From assembly GCF_030811455.1 (NCBI RefSeq), contig NZ_JAUSQU010000001.1, forward strand, positions 4,526,001 through 4,590,000: 64,000 nucleotides of DNA, read 5' to 3'. Position numbers and translations under genes: made by a program. Under the pieces are notes generated by a model. That model was not told where the DNA came from and did no database searches. It saw only the letters and a list, made by a program, of their open reading frames with translations. This document shows positions 53,614-64,000 of the stretch, piece by piece (positions within the stretch are counted from its first letter, which is position 1; each line of letters starts with the position of its first letter). Source of the DNA: Streptosporangium lutulentum. GTDB lineage: Bacteria > Actinomycetota > Actinomycetes > Streptosporangiales > Streptosporangiaceae.

Positions 53614-54555
53614 CTACAGCGCGTCCCATCTGGCGAGAACCTCGCGAGCGAGCTCTCGATAGGCGCTGGCGCCGAGGGAGGAGGAGTCGAAGCTGGTGAT
53701 GGGTTCACCGGCCACGGTGGCGTCGGGGAAGCGAACCGTCCGGTTGATCACCGTGTGGTAGACCTTCTCGTCGAACGCCTCGACCACCCGGGCCAGCACC
53801 TCGCGGCCGTGCAGGGTACGCGCGTCGTACATGGTGGCGAGCAGGCCCTCGATCACCAGCTCGTCGTTGATGCGCTCCTGGACCTTGATGATCGTGTCCA
53901 TGAGCAGCGCGACTCCGCGCAGCGCGAAGAACTCGCACTCCAGCGGCACCATCACGCCGTGCGCGCAGGCCAGCGCGTTGATCGTGAGCAGGCCGAGGGA
54001 CGGCTGGCAGTCGATCAGGCACACGTCGTACTCGGGCAGGAGGGGCTTGATCACCCGGCCGAGCACCTGCTCGCGGGCCACCTCCGTGACGAGCTGGACC
54101 TCCGCGGCCGACAGGTCGATGTTGCTGGGCAGCAGGTCCATCCGCTCGACGCCGGTCTCCAGCAGCACGTCCCTGGCGGTGATCTGGCGCTCCATGAGGA
54201 GGTTGTAGACCGTCAGGTCGAGCTGGAGCGGGTTGATCCCGAGACCCACGGAGAGCGCGCCCTGCGGATCGAAGTCGACCAGCAGCACCCTCAGCCCCGC
54301 CTCGGCCAGCGCCGCGCCCAGGTTGATGGTGGTGGTCGTCTTGCCGACGCCACCCTTCTGGTTGACCATCGCGACGACCCGGGCCGGCCCGTGCACCGTA
54401 CGAGGGGGTGGGTCGGGGAACACCGGGCGAGGACGCCCTGTCGGGCCGAGAACTCCCCCACTGCGAGGAGTCCCGGCGGTTTTGGTGTCACCCCAGGGAT
54501 TCTCGGGGTTTCCGGGGGTCGTTCCCCGGACAGAACCGTCGGTGGTCACAGTCAC
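53614..54555 (-). CDS. ParA-family chromosome-partitioning ATPase (Soj-like)
   Basis: A 313-residue ParA/Soj-type ATPase with the deviant Walker A VNQKGGVGKTTTT and the later CLIDCQPSLGLLTINAL. A proline-rich N-terminal extension of about 55 residues precedes it. GTG 54555 is supported by gggagg eight bases upstream. The scpA-neighbouring copy in actinomycetes is conserved but distinct from the origin-proximal parA; its exact role is unclear. Confidence 0.9.
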   Translation of the reverse strand: MTVTTDGSVRGTTPGNPENPWGDTKTAGTPRSGGVLGPTGRPRPVFPDPPPRTVHGPARVVAMVNQKGGVGKTTTTINLGAALAEAGLRVLLVDFDPQGALSVGLGINPLQLDLTVYNLLMERQITARDVLLETGVERMDLLPSNIDLSAAEVQLVTEVAREQVLGRVIKPLLPEYDVCLIDCQPSLGLLTINALACAHGVMVPLECEFFALRGVALLMDTIIKVQERINDELVIEGLLATMYDARTLHGREVLARVVEAFDEKVYHTVINRTVRFPDATVAGEPITSFDSSSLGASAYRELAREVLARWDAL

Positions 54556-54654
54556 CAGTCGAACCTCCCTGACGGCCTCGAACCGGACCGTCCGGACGGA
54601 CACTATGGCGTCAACACGTATGCGGCAAGGCGGCACGCCCGGACATAAGCAAGC

Positions 54655-55581
54655 TCAATGCCGTGTGCGCTGCTGCGCGGCGGCATAGACCTCACGAAGC
54701 TTGTCGACCGTGACCAAGGTGTAAACCTGAGTGGTAGTCACCGAAGCATGGCCGAGTAGTTCCTGAACCACCCTAACGTCCGCACCCCCGTCCAGGAGGT
54801 GTGTTGCGAATGAATGTCGCAACATGTGGGGCGAGACCCCGTTCAGCCCCCCGCGCTCGGCGGCGGCCTGGAGGACCTCCCAGGCGCCCTGGCGGGTGAG
54901 TCTTCCCCCTCTGGCGTTGAGGAACAGCCCGGAGGTGCCCCGGCCGCGAGAGGCGATCCGAGGGCGCGCCCGGGTGAGGTAGGCGCCCAGGGCCTCCCTG
55001 GCGAAGCGGCCCAGGGGCACCAGCCGCGCGCGCCCGTCCTTGCCGCGCAGGCGCACCCGCTGGATCTCCGTCCCCAGGTCGACGTCGTCCACGGCGAGGC
55101 CCACCGCCTCGGAGATGCGGGCGCCCGTGCCGTACAGGAGCTCCAGCAGCGCCCGGTTGCGCAGCGTGAGCGGGGCGCCGTCCGGCCCCGAGGCGGCGAT
55201 CAGACGCTCCACGTCGTCGACGCTGATCGCCTTCGGCGGTCGTTTGAGCTGGCGCGGCGGATGCACCTCGTGGGCCGGATCGTGATGGCAGACGCCTTCG
55301 CGCAACGCGAAACGGTGCAGGCCGCGGACCGCGGAGACGGCCCGCGCCGCCGAGCTGGCGACGAGGGCCTGGTGCTCCTCGTCGCCTTCCCTGAGCGCGG
55401 ACAGGAAGGCCGTGACGTCGGTCTCGACGACCTCGGCGAAGGTGACGTGGCCACGGTTCTTCAGATGCTCCACGTACCGCAGGAGGTCACGGCGATAGGA
55501 GGCCAAGGTGTTGGCGGCCAGGCCCCGCTCCACCGCCAGATGGGCGAGGTAGCTGGAGAGGACGGCCTCCGTCTCGCTCAG
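54655..55581 (-). CDS. xerD: Site-specific tyrosine recombinase XerD
   Basis: A 308-residue recombinase resolving chromosome dimers. The catalytic set is visible: arginine in [33 protein letters not shown] with Tyr287 as nucleophile. The N-terminal core-binding domain is complete only if translation starts at a CTG at 55579-55581: this gives [19 protein letters not shown] before [11 protein letters not shown], aligning with other XerD proteins, and a perfect aggagg lies five bases upstream. No ATG, GTG or TTG exists between that point and the preceding stop. The first standard start (GTG 55533) would remove 16 conserved residues and has no ribosome site. Confidence 0.93.
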   Translation of the reverse strand: MSETEAVLSSYLAHLAVERGLAANTLASYRRDLLRYVEHLKNRGHVTFAEVVETDVTAFLSALREGDEEHQALVASSAARAVSAVRGLHRFALREGVCHHDPAHEVHPPRQLKRPPKAISVDDVERLIAASGPDGAPLTLRNRALLELLYGTGARISEAVGLAVDDVDLGTEIQRVRLRGKDGRARLVPLGRFAREALGAYLTRARPRIASRGRGTSGLFLNARGGRLTRQGAWEVLQAAAERGGLNGVSPHMLRHSFATHLLDGGADVRVVQELLGHASVTTTQVYTLVTVDKLREVYAAAQQRTRH

Positions 55582-55592
55582 GGTGTCCTCCT
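55579..55592 (-). promoter_or_regulatory. xerD: Shine-Dalgarno and CTG start of xerD
   Basis: On the coding strand caggaggacaccctg: aggagg (55592-55587), a five-base spacer, then CTG (55581-55579). The in-frame stop just upstream excludes any earlier start. Confidence 0.7.
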
Positions 55593-55593
55593 G

Positions 55594-57935
<2,342 letters not shown>

Positions 57936-58067
57936 TCAGTCGGCACACCCTGATGAATGGCCTACAGGTCCACGGGCTCTCAGAATATCAAACAGTATCG
58001 GCGAAGTGCCCGTCCGTCCCGAACCCGTGTTCCGATCAAACCTGACCAAGCGGTAACTTGAGCCGCT

Positions 58068-58871
58068 ATGTCACTTAGTGGTGCGGCACGGCGTGCTGTG
58101 GGCAGTCTCATTCATCGGGGCTGGGCCGCGATCCGTACGGCCGGCGCGGTCACCCCCGTCACTCCCGCCGGATACCGGTTCCGCCGTCTCGGTGAAGGCG
58201 CCTGCCTGTCGTTCCCCGTCGGAGCCATCTTCGGCGAGGCCTGGATCGAGATCGGCGAGCACACCCTGGTCGGCGAGCGGGTCTCGATCTCCGCGGGCAT
58301 GGGCCCGGGGGTCGACCTGGGCCCGGACTCGATCGTGAGGATCGGCGGGAGCTGCTCCATCGGCAGGGGCAGCCACATCGTCGGCCACCAGTCAATCGAC
58401 ATCGGCGAGCATGTGTTCACCGGCCCGTACGTCTACATCACCGACCAGAACCACGTCTACGACGATCCGGAGACGCCGATCGGCCGCCAGTGGCCACGCA
58501 ACAACCCCGTGGTCATAGGCCCGGGGTCCTGGCTGGGCACCGGCGCGATCATCCTTCCCGGCACCCGGATCGGCAGGCAGTGCGTGGTGGCCGGCGGGGC
58601 CGTGGTGCGCGGGGAGTTCCCCGACCACAGCGTGATCGCGGGCATCCCCGCCAAGGTCGTCCGCCGTTACGTGCCCGGCGAGGGGTGGCTGCCGCCCCAC
58701 CTCGCCGGTGTCCACGGCGCACCCGCGGAGGAGGCCGTCCGGACGCAAACCGCGGCGAGCCGGGCCGAGTACGCGGAGAACGGCGTCCGGGTCCCGTCCC
58801 CGGAGATCGGGACCGAACCCGCGGAGCACGCCGTCCGGATCGAGCCCGCCGCCCCGCTCGGCACCTGCTGA
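58068..58871 (+). CDS. Left-handed beta-helix (hexapeptide) acyltransferase
   Basis: A 267-residue transferase with hexapeptide repeats (VGERVSISAG, IGRGSHIVGHQSIDIGEHVF, IGPGSWLGTGAIILPGTRIG) and the usual catalytic histidine in TDQNHVYDD. It resembles sugar O-acetyltransferases of the WcaF/maltose type. Residues after about 205 are an unusual Ala/Glu/Arg-rich tail with EEAVRTQTAA and EHAVRIEPAA echoing each other. It is divergent from pyrG. The acceptor is unknown. Confidence 0.87.
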   Translation: MSLSGAARRAVGSLIHRGWAAIRTAGAVTPVTPAGYRFRRLGEGACLSFPVGAIFGEAWIEIGEHTLVGERVSISAGMGPGVDLGPDSIVRIGGSCSIGRGSHIVGHQSIDIGEHVFTGPYVYITDQNHVYDDPETPIGRQWPRNNPVVIGPGSWLGTGAIILPGTRIGRQCVVAGGAVVRGEFPDHSVIAGIPAKVVRRYVPGEGWLPPHLAGVHGAPAEEAVRTQTAASRAEYAENGVRVPSPEIGTEPAEHAVRIEPAAPLGTC

Positions 58872-58968
58872 GCGAGCCCGCCTCCGCACCGGACAGGGGC
58901 CGGATCGTACGGTCACCACCCGCGAAAGCGTGATCTGTGAAGATTCGGCATCGATTTCCCTCCTCCTC

Positions 58969-59000
58969 CGGTCACCGGGACGTGGCCGCCCCGGTGACCG
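58969..59000. terminator. Bidirectional hairpin between convergent genes
   Basis: Stem cggtcaccggg / cccggtgaccg with a ten-base loop, ending two bases before the response-regulator stop. Confidence 0.75.
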
Positions 59001-59001
59001 A

Positions 59002-59607
59002 TCAGATCCAGCCGAGCTCCGAGGCGATCCGCACGGCGTCAGCGCGGTCGCGCGCTCTCGTTTTGACGATGACGCCGGAGATGTAGTCGCGGACCGTGGC
59101 CGCCGACAGGCAGAGCTCGGCGGCGACCTCCCCGGTGGAGGCCCCCCTGCCCAGCGCGGCGAGCACCGCGCGCTCCCGCTCGGTGAGCGGGCCGGCCCGG
59201 CGGCCCGTCTCCGCGGCGGCCAGCGCCGGGTCGATGAACCGCTCTCCCGCCGCGACCCTGCGAATGCTCTCGGCCAGCCGTTCGGCCGGCGCGTCCTTGA
59301 GCAGGAACCCGGTCGCGCCGGCGTCGAGGGCCCGCCGCAGATGGCCCGTCTGTGCCGCCCCCGTGAGGATCAGCACGCGACACTCGGGAAGCGCCTCCCT
59401 CAGCAGAGCGGTCGCGGCGATGCCGTCGAGGCCGGGCAGCTCGATGTCGACGACCGCGACGTCGGGCCTGAACTCCAGCGCCCTGCCCACCACCCGGTCG
59501 CCCCTGCCGGTCTCGGCCACCACCTCGATGGTGCCGGTGAGGCTCAGCAGGGCCGCCCGTGTCCCCCTGACGACCCCATGATCCTCAGCAAGAAGTACGC
59601 GAATCAC
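59002..59607 (-). CDS. Orphan NarL/DesR-type response regulator
   Basis: A 201-residue two-component regulator. The receiver domain has Glu8-Asp9, the phosphorylatable Asp54 (VVDIELPG) and a lysine in FLLKD; a LuxR-type helix-turn-helix (LTERERAVLAALGRGASTGE) ends it. The GTG start has gaggacc before it. No histidine kinase gene is adjacent on either side in this window, unlike the usual DesK-DesR pairing. Confidence 0.9.
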   Translation of the reverse strand: MIRVLLAEDHGVVRGTRAALLSLTGTIEVVAETGRGDRVVGRALEFRPDVAVVDIELPGLDGIAATALLREALPECRVLILTGAAQTGHLRRALDAGATGFLLKDAPAERLAESIRRVAAGERFIDPALAAAETGRRAGPLTERERAVLAALGRGASTGEVAAELCLSAATVRDYISGVIVKTRARDRADAVRIASELGWI

Positions 59608-60611
59608 CGGTCCTCACCTTTCCCCGTCACATTCGGTGGTTCCACCCCCGGCTCGGCCCCGTCCCCCGGACGGGCGATCGACGAACGGCGGGCGGACGTC
59701 ACCGGGGTGTCCGCCCTCGGCTCGAACCCGGCGCCCCGTCCCCGCGGGCCGCCGTCTCACCGTTTATCTCCTCCACCCGCCCGTTATCTCCTCCACCCGC
59801 CCGCGCACTCCGAGAAGTCCCGCTTCCCCCCTCACCGGAGCCGGCGAGACCGGGCACCCCGTCGCCGCGCATGGACGGCGGTATCCGCCCGTCGCGTGCG
59901 ATCATCTCGACCGAGCGACTCCGAGCGACTCCGCGCGGCTCAGCCCACCTGCGTCATGAGATGCTTTTCGAGGGGCGGTGGGTATCTGGACTGCCCACCG
60001 CCCCTTTTTCCGGTCCTGCGGAATCCCGCGAGAAGCGATTCGCCGAGCAGCGTCCACGGCCCGCCGCCGCAGCGACTCCCGACCTCCTCGCCCGACTACG
60101 TGGCGGCGGACATCCGGACCGCCCGCCGCTCCCCACGATTTACAAAGCGACAATTACCACTAGAAGCATCTAGCGCGCATATATCGTGATATTTATTATC
60201 AATTAAATGCCCTTATCGACCCTCGGCCGGAGGGCGGCGGGGTGGCCGCCACGAGGCCCCCGCCGGCGCCGCAGCCTCGGCGCCGCGTCGGACCCGGAAT
60301 GCCGTACAACACCGCCGCGGCCGACCCCGGCGCCACCTGTGCCGGGGTTCCCATCCCCCGGACCGTCACGACGGTCGGCGCCGGACAGGACGCCTCCACC
60401 GGAGACCACCGCCCCACCCGCGGGCTCAGCGACGACGGCCCGACACCGAGCGGCCTTCCCCGTCTCTCCGCCCCAGGCCGGGCCCGCAAAGCCCTCGGAA
60501 GATAACGGCAATTATTTTTTCCGGAAACCGACATCAACCCTCCTGCCATATTATGGGGACATTCACGTTCGAATCGTTTAAATAGGAGAGAACCATCCAC
60601 GTGGAGGTTCG
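59608..60611. other. Long gene-free stretch with a strong intrinsic terminator
   Basis: About 1 kb without a supported gene. It holds a tandem repeat of 20-21 bases around ttatctcctccacccgcc (59761-59801), a doubled gagcgactcc near 59911-59935, an intrinsic terminator at 59972-60009, an AT-rich patch with the dyad atatc-gt-gatat near 60178-60195, and the AT-rich upstream region of the DUF4126 gene (60500-60600). Confidence 0.55.
59972..60009 (+). terminator. Intrinsic terminator, possible attenuator or end of a small RNA
   Basis: Stem ggggcggtggg (59972-59982) / cccaccgcccc (59994-60004) with an 11-base loop and a five-T tract, rare in this GC-rich genome. A second gcccacc at 59943-59949 can pair with the left arm instead, an arrangement like an antiterminator. 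No gene on this strand ends just before it. Confidence 0.8.
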
Positions 60612-61202
60612 ATGCTCGCGGTTCTGACCGGCCTTGGCCTGTCCACGGCGGCCGGGCTCAACGCCTATATCCCACTGCTGGTCGTCGGCCTGCTCGCCAA
60701 CTTCACCGATCAGGTACGGCTGCCGCAGGAGTTCGCCTGGCTGTCCAACGGCTGGGTGCTCGCCATCATCGGCGTGCTGCTGCTCGCCGAGGTCGTGCTC
60801 GACAAGGTCCCGGTGGTGGACAGCGTCAACGACATGATCCAGACCGTCGTCCGCCCGGCCTCCGGCGGGGTGGTGTTCAGCGCCACCGAGGCGGCGGCCC
60901 GGCTCGACGGTTCGACCTGGATGAGCCACAACCCCTGGCTCAGCTGGGTTCTGGGCATCGGGATCGCGCTGGCCGTGCACCTGATGAAATCGGCCGCCAG
61001 GCCGGTGGTCAACGCCTCGACGGCCGGGGTGGGCGCACCCGTGATCAGCACGGTGGAGGACGCCGGATCACTCGGCATGAGCCTGATCGCGATCTTCCTG
61101 CCGGTCCTGGTCGTCGTCGCGGTGGCGGCGCTGGCGTTGTTCGCGTGGTGGACGTTCCGCAAGGTACGGCGCCGCCGCGCGGTCCGGCGAAGTCCGGTCT
61201 GA
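60612..61202 (+). CDS. DUF4126 membrane protein
   Basis: A 196-residue protein matching DUF4126: LTGLGLSTAAGLNAYIPLLVVGLLA, then DKVPVVDSVNDMIQTVVRP and ASGGVVFSATEA. Four to five membrane helices, with a basic C-terminus. Function unknown. A ggagg site lies five bases before the ATG. Confidence 0.87.
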   Translation: MLAVLTGLGLSTAAGLNAYIPLLVVGLLANFTDQVRLPQEFAWLSNGWVLAIIGVLLLAEVVLDKVPVVDSVNDMIQTVVRPASGGVVFSATEAAARLDGSTWMSHNPWLSWVLGIGIALAVHLMKSAARPVVNASTAGVGAPVISTVEDAGSLGMSLIAIFLPVLVVVAVAALALFAWWTFRKVRRRRAVRRSPV

Positions 61203-61229
61203 CGCACGGTCCGGTGTGATCCGGCCTGA

Positions 61230-61263
61230 CCCACGGTCGGGTCGGGCATCCGGACCGTGGGTC
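61230..61263 (+). terminator. Hairpin after the DUF4126 gene
   Basis: acccacggtc (61230-61239) / gaccgtgggt (61254-61263), embedded in ggtcgggcacacggtcc direct repeats that run to 61295. Confidence 0.6.
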
Positions 61264-61407
61264 GGGCACACGGTCCGGTCGGGCACACGGTCCAATAGGA
61301 TCCGGTCTGATCGGTGATCGCGTACGAAGAAGTCCGATCGATCAACGACCGCGCACACACGGATGCGCGGGCTATGCTCGAAGCAGCTTGTTTCGCCCCA
61401 TCGGGAG

Positions 61408-62022
61408 GTGGCTCCGATCGGCACTTTCCTCACCATCGTGCTGGTGATATTGCTGTTCTTACTCCTCGCGGGGATAGCCGGGGTCTACCTGCTGGTCAAG
61501 GTCGGGAAAAAGGCCACCAAGAAGGCCCGCAAGATGACCACCCACGTGGCTTCCCAGGTGGCGGCGATGGGCCCCGGCGACGCCGCCGCGACCGAGCGGA
61601 TGCGCCTGGACCTGCGCCGGGAGGTCTCCCTGACCCGCCAGGCGGTGGACCACGCGCTGCGCGACGGGTGGGGACTGGGCGACCTGCCCCAGCTCGTCGC
61701 CGAGATCGGCGCACACGCCGATCAGCTCGACGCCCAGCTCGGCCAGTACGCCCAGCACAGTCGCGTCTCCGCCTACGTCGACCATGCCTCCCTGGACCGT
61801 CTGCGCGAGCACCACGCCAAGCTGACCACGTCCTGCGCCCGGATCCGCGCCGACCTGCTCAACGACCAGATGGCGCACTCGGCCGGCGGCATCAACGACA
61901 TCCAGAGCCGCACCGACCTGGAGATCGAGGCCCGCCGCCGGGCCCCCGACCCCCTGGACCAGATCGACGAGCTCTACAACCGCACGATGGTCAACCGCTC
62001 CCGCCCCGACGATCACCACTGA
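61408..62022 (+). CDS. Membrane-anchored hypothetical protein
   Basis: About 204 residues: one N-terminal membrane helix (FLTIVLVILLFLLLAGIAGV), a Lys-rich stop-transfer (KVGKKATKKARKM), then a soluble helical domain with heptads (LDAQLGQYAQ, LDRLREHHAKL). No family recognised. The start is uncertain: GTG 61408 overlaps a gggagg run, while ATG 61363 adds 15 residues but lacks a ribosome site. Probably a cytoplasmic coiled-coil domain tethered to the membrane. Confidence 0.7.
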   Translation: MAPIGTFLTIVLVILLFLLLAGIAGVYLLVKVGKKATKKARKMTTHVASQVAAMGPGDAAATERMRLDLRREVSLTRQAVDHALRDGWGLGDLPQLVAEIGAHADQLDAQLGQYAQHSRVSAYVDHASLDRLREHHAKLTTSCARIRADLLNDQMAHSAGGINDIQSRTDLEIEARRRAPDPLDQIDELYNRTMVNRSRPDDHH

Positions 62023-62047
62023 GCCGTCCTGAACGGGCGGCGGTGAG

Positions 62048-63295
62048 TCATGCGGCCGGGACGTCTTCGGCCGGCCGGGCGGGTTCGGGGTCGACCAGGT
62101 GTGCCCGTTTGGGCAGCAGGAGCGGGGTGGCGAGCAGGAGGACACCGGAGACGGTGATCGCCGCGAGGGGGCTGGTGAGCGTGGCGAGAACGCCCCAGAT
62201 CGTCATGAGGGCGGCCTGCACGAGTTTGCTGCTGGCACCCCATGCGCTGAGGACTTGGGCGGCGTGATCCGCGGGGGTCCGTTGCAGGCGTTCCGTGGCG
62301 TAGATCGGGTTGAAAACGCCCATGCATGTGATCAGCAGGCCCTCGACGACGATCACGGTGAGGAGTCCGGTGACGCCGGGGTGAACGAACGCGAGACCGA
62401 GCGGGAAGATCGATCGCAGCCAGCCGGAGACGGCCATGACCCGGTGCCGGCCGTAACGCTTCACGAGGCGTGCGGAGAGGCGGGCGCCCACGAAGCCGCC
62501 GAGTGCCGGGACGCCGAAGGCAAGCCCGTACTCCAAGGCCGAGAAGTGGTATTCGCCCAGCAGGAGGACGGCGAGAAGCGGGACGGTGGCCATGATCAGG
62601 CCGCTGACCAGGATCCCGTTGAAAAACAGGCGCCGTAGTACGCGGTCGTGGAGGATGAATCGCCAGCCACGGAGAAGGTCGGCTCCGCGCAGCCTGGTGG
62701 CCGGGTCACGGGGGGTCGCGACGTCGCCGCCGCGGATGCGCAGGACCCCGAACGCGGACAGCAGGTAGCTGAGGGCGTCGGCCACGAGGGTGACGACCGG
62801 GCCGAGCAGCCCGATGAGCGCGCCGCCGAGGGGCGGTCCGGCCGCGGTCGCCACCCAGCTCGTGCCCTCGAACCTCCCGTTCGCGGTAAGGAGGTGATCG
62901 CCGCGGACGAGGTGTTTCAGGTACGCGCCGGAGGCGGCGGTGAAGGCGATGCTCGCGGTTCCGGAGATGACCGAGACGACCAGCAGCTGGCCGTAGGACA
63001 GCAAGCCGAGGAAGTACGCGAACGGAACACTCGCCATCGCGAGGAACCGAACCAGGTCCATCGCGATCATCACCGGGCGCTTGGGCCGGCGCTCGACCCA
63101 CGGCCCGAGCGGGAACGCGATGATCGCCGCGACGGCGAGCCCGGCCGCCTCCAGGAGCGAAACCGCGAATGCGGACGAGTGCAGCACTTGAACCGCGATG
63201 AGCGGGAACGCCCCGAAGGCGATCCACGTGCCGTACGTGCTGACGGCGTAGGCCGACCACAGCCAGCCGAAGTCGGACCCCAATTTCACACGCAC
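62048..63295 (-). CDS. Major facilitator superfamily transporter
   Basis: A 415-residue permease with about 12 membrane helices; the inter-helix loop after helix 2 reads GPWVERRPKRPVM, the MFS A-motif region. It resembles drug/efflux-type MFS proteins annotated as enterobactin or macrolide exporters. GTG 63295 is set by aaggga five bases upstream; a longer frame to 63337 lacks a site. It is divergent from a LysR regulator. Confidence 0.88.
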   Translation of the reverse strand: MRVKLGSDFGWLWSAYAVSTYGTWIAFGAFPLIAVQVLHSSAFAVSLLEAAGLAVAAIIAFPLGPWVERRPKRPVMIAMDLVRFLAMASVPFAYFLGLLSYGQLLVVSVISGTASIAFTAASGAYLKHLVRGDHLLTANGRFEGTSWVATAAGPPLGGALIGLLGPVVTLVADALSYLLSAFGVLRIRGGDVATPRDPATRLRGADLLRGWRFILHDRVLRRLFFNGILVSGLIMATVPLLAVLLLGEYHFSALEYGLAFGVPALGGFVGARLSARLVKRYGRHRVMAVSGWLRSIFPLGLAFVHPGVTGLLTVIVVEGLLITCMGVFNPIYATERLQRTPADHAAQVLSAWGASSKLVQAALMTIWGVLATLTSPLAAITVSGVLLLATPLLLPKRAHLVDPEPARPAEDVPAA

Positions 63296-63384
63296 GTGAC
63301 TCCCTTGTGACAACCGATATTTGTGTCCCTGAATCACATCGCCTACAGGAGTGCAGGATCAAACAACTTCCTTTCAGCGAGCCA

Positions 63385-63397
63385 CAACGATCGGTTG
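63385..63397. promoter_or_regulatory. Candidate LysR site
   Basis: Dyad caac-gatcg-gttg in the divergent LysR/MFS gap, 21 bases before the LysR start. The size fits a LysR-type half-site pair. Confidence 0.35.
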
Positions 63398-63417
63398 AGT
63401 AGGCATAGGGTGAGCCC

Positions 63418-64000
63418 ATGGATACCGAGGCAATGCGATCGTTCGTCCGGGCGGCCGAGCTCGGACAGCTGCAACACGCGGCCGACGAGCTGGGCGTGAC
63501 ACAGCAGGCGGTCTCGAAGCGGATCGCCGCCCTGGAGCGCGAGCTGGAGGTCCGCCTGTTCACCCGTACCGCCCGAGGGGTCGAACTGACGCTCGACGGC
63601 CAGGCGTTCCTCCCCCACGCGCGGAGTGTCGTCGCGGGTGTCGATCGCGCCGTCACCGCGGTCAAGCCGGGCTCGCGGGCCCTCCGGATCGACGTTCTCG
63701 GTCTGCGAAGCGCGCAGGCCGTCGTCCTGCACGACTATTGGCGGTCGCACCCCGAAACCAACCTCGACGTGGTGACCCTCAGGGTCAACGACCCTCACCT
63801 GGCGGCCGCCGCCGTCCAGGCAGGCGACATCGACGCCTCGTTCCGCGCCGTAACCGATCCGGCCACGCTGCCGCGCGACGTGCGAATGATCCACGCCTTC
63901 GACTCCCCGCTGGAACTCCTCGTCGGCCCCAGGCATCCGCTCGCCTCCGCACGAACACTGACGCCGCCCCGGCTGCGCAAGCTTCGGATCTGGGTGCCGG
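63418..64000 (+). CDS. LysR-family transcriptional regulator, cut at the window end
   Basis: The first 194 codons of a LysR-type regulator: helix-turn-helix with MRSFVRAAELGQLQHAADEL, GVTQQAVSKRIAALERELEV and LFTRTARGVELT, then the start of the ligand-binding domain. The ATG at 63418 gives the normal short N-terminus. The frame is still open at the window edge, so the C-terminal third is missing. The divergent MFS gene is its likely target. Confidence 0.9.
   Translation, partial: MDTEAMRSFVRAAELGQLQHAADELGVTQQAVSKRIAALERELEVRLFTRTARGVELTLDGQAFLPHARSVVAGVDRAVTAVKPGSRALRIDVLGLRSAQAVVLHDYWRSHPETNLDVVTLRVNDPHLAAAAVQAGDIDASFRAVTDPATLPRDVRMIHAFDSPLELLVGPRHPLASARTLTPPRLRKLRIWVP

Noticed and set aside
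53614-55581. ParA plus XerD as a plasmid or integrative element
   Set aside because: Their place between scpA and pyrG is the conserved chromosomal arrangement in actinomycetes.
58708-60189. 493-residue rightward frame
   Set aside because: Crosses the response regulator antisense and the terminator; low-complexity sequence.

Overview
The window is high-GC DNA of a filamentous-type actinomycete. The order pyrG / Nudix / xerD / parA / scpA / scpB / rluB / aroH / tyrA / cmk / der, the single-gene DUF3073 protein, the AfsR-like XRE-NB-ARC-TPR protein, F420-type reductases and frequent GTG/TTG starts with GTGA or ATGA overlaps all point that way. Placement in or near the Streptosporangiales is my inference. 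I see no tRNA, rRNA, CRISPR array, prophage or insertion sequence.

Region 1 (about 0.2-16.7 kb) is the most distinctive. A leftward, tightly coupled operon runs from a Tat-type lipoprotein binding protein through a complete Dpp/Opp-type peptide importer to an Ntn-hydrolase of the asparaginase/isoaspartyl-peptidase family, an M55 D-aminopeptidase, a methylaspartate ammonia-lyase (MAL), a CaiB-type CoA-transferase and a MaoC hydratase. A divergent rightward operon carries a ketopantoate-reductase/amidase fusion, a zinc alcohol dehydrogenase, a CitE-type lyase and a second CaiB-type transferase. Read together they describe uptake of a peptide or amide, release of 3-methylaspartate, its deamination to mesaconate, CoA activation, hydration, and cleavage to central metabolites. 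No glutamate mutase is present, so the methylaspartate may come from outside the cell.

Region 2 (16.7-29 kb) holds an HxlR regulator divergent from an F420/NADP-type reductase, an acyltransferase, a cyclase plus thiamine-diphosphate enzyme pair, a TauE/SafE permease, the PTS-dependent dihydroxyacetone kinase dhaKLM, a MarR/SDR divergent pair, the large NB-ARC regulator and a stand-alone Smr protein. Region 3 (29-42 kb) holds a large secreted subtilase, a CBS protein, a PucR-type regulator divergent from a livFGHM-binding-protein operon, and an aminopeptidase P that follows it. Region 4 (42-46 kb) is small regulatory and stress-type genes (CDF transporter, MarR, STAS, ArsR, DUF3073) around an unusually AT-rich gene-poor stretch.

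Region 5 (46-58 kb) is conserved core: der, cmk, tyrA, aroH, rluB, scpB, scpA, parA, xerD, Nudix, pyrG, all leftward. Two local oddities are a perfect 426-bp-offset tandem duplication inside the disordered N-terminus of RluB and an apparent CTG start codon for xerD. Region 6 (58-64 kb) has a hexapeptide acyltransferase, an orphan NarL-type response regulator, about 1 kb without a gene that contains a textbook intrinsic terminator, a DUF4126 membrane protein, a membrane-anchored hypothetical, an MFS transporter, and a LysR gene cut by the window end.

A recurring small-scale feature is short tandem repeats placed exactly at gene 3' ends (after the Lrp gene, at the tauE stop, the livF/livG junction, and the CBS-protein stop).
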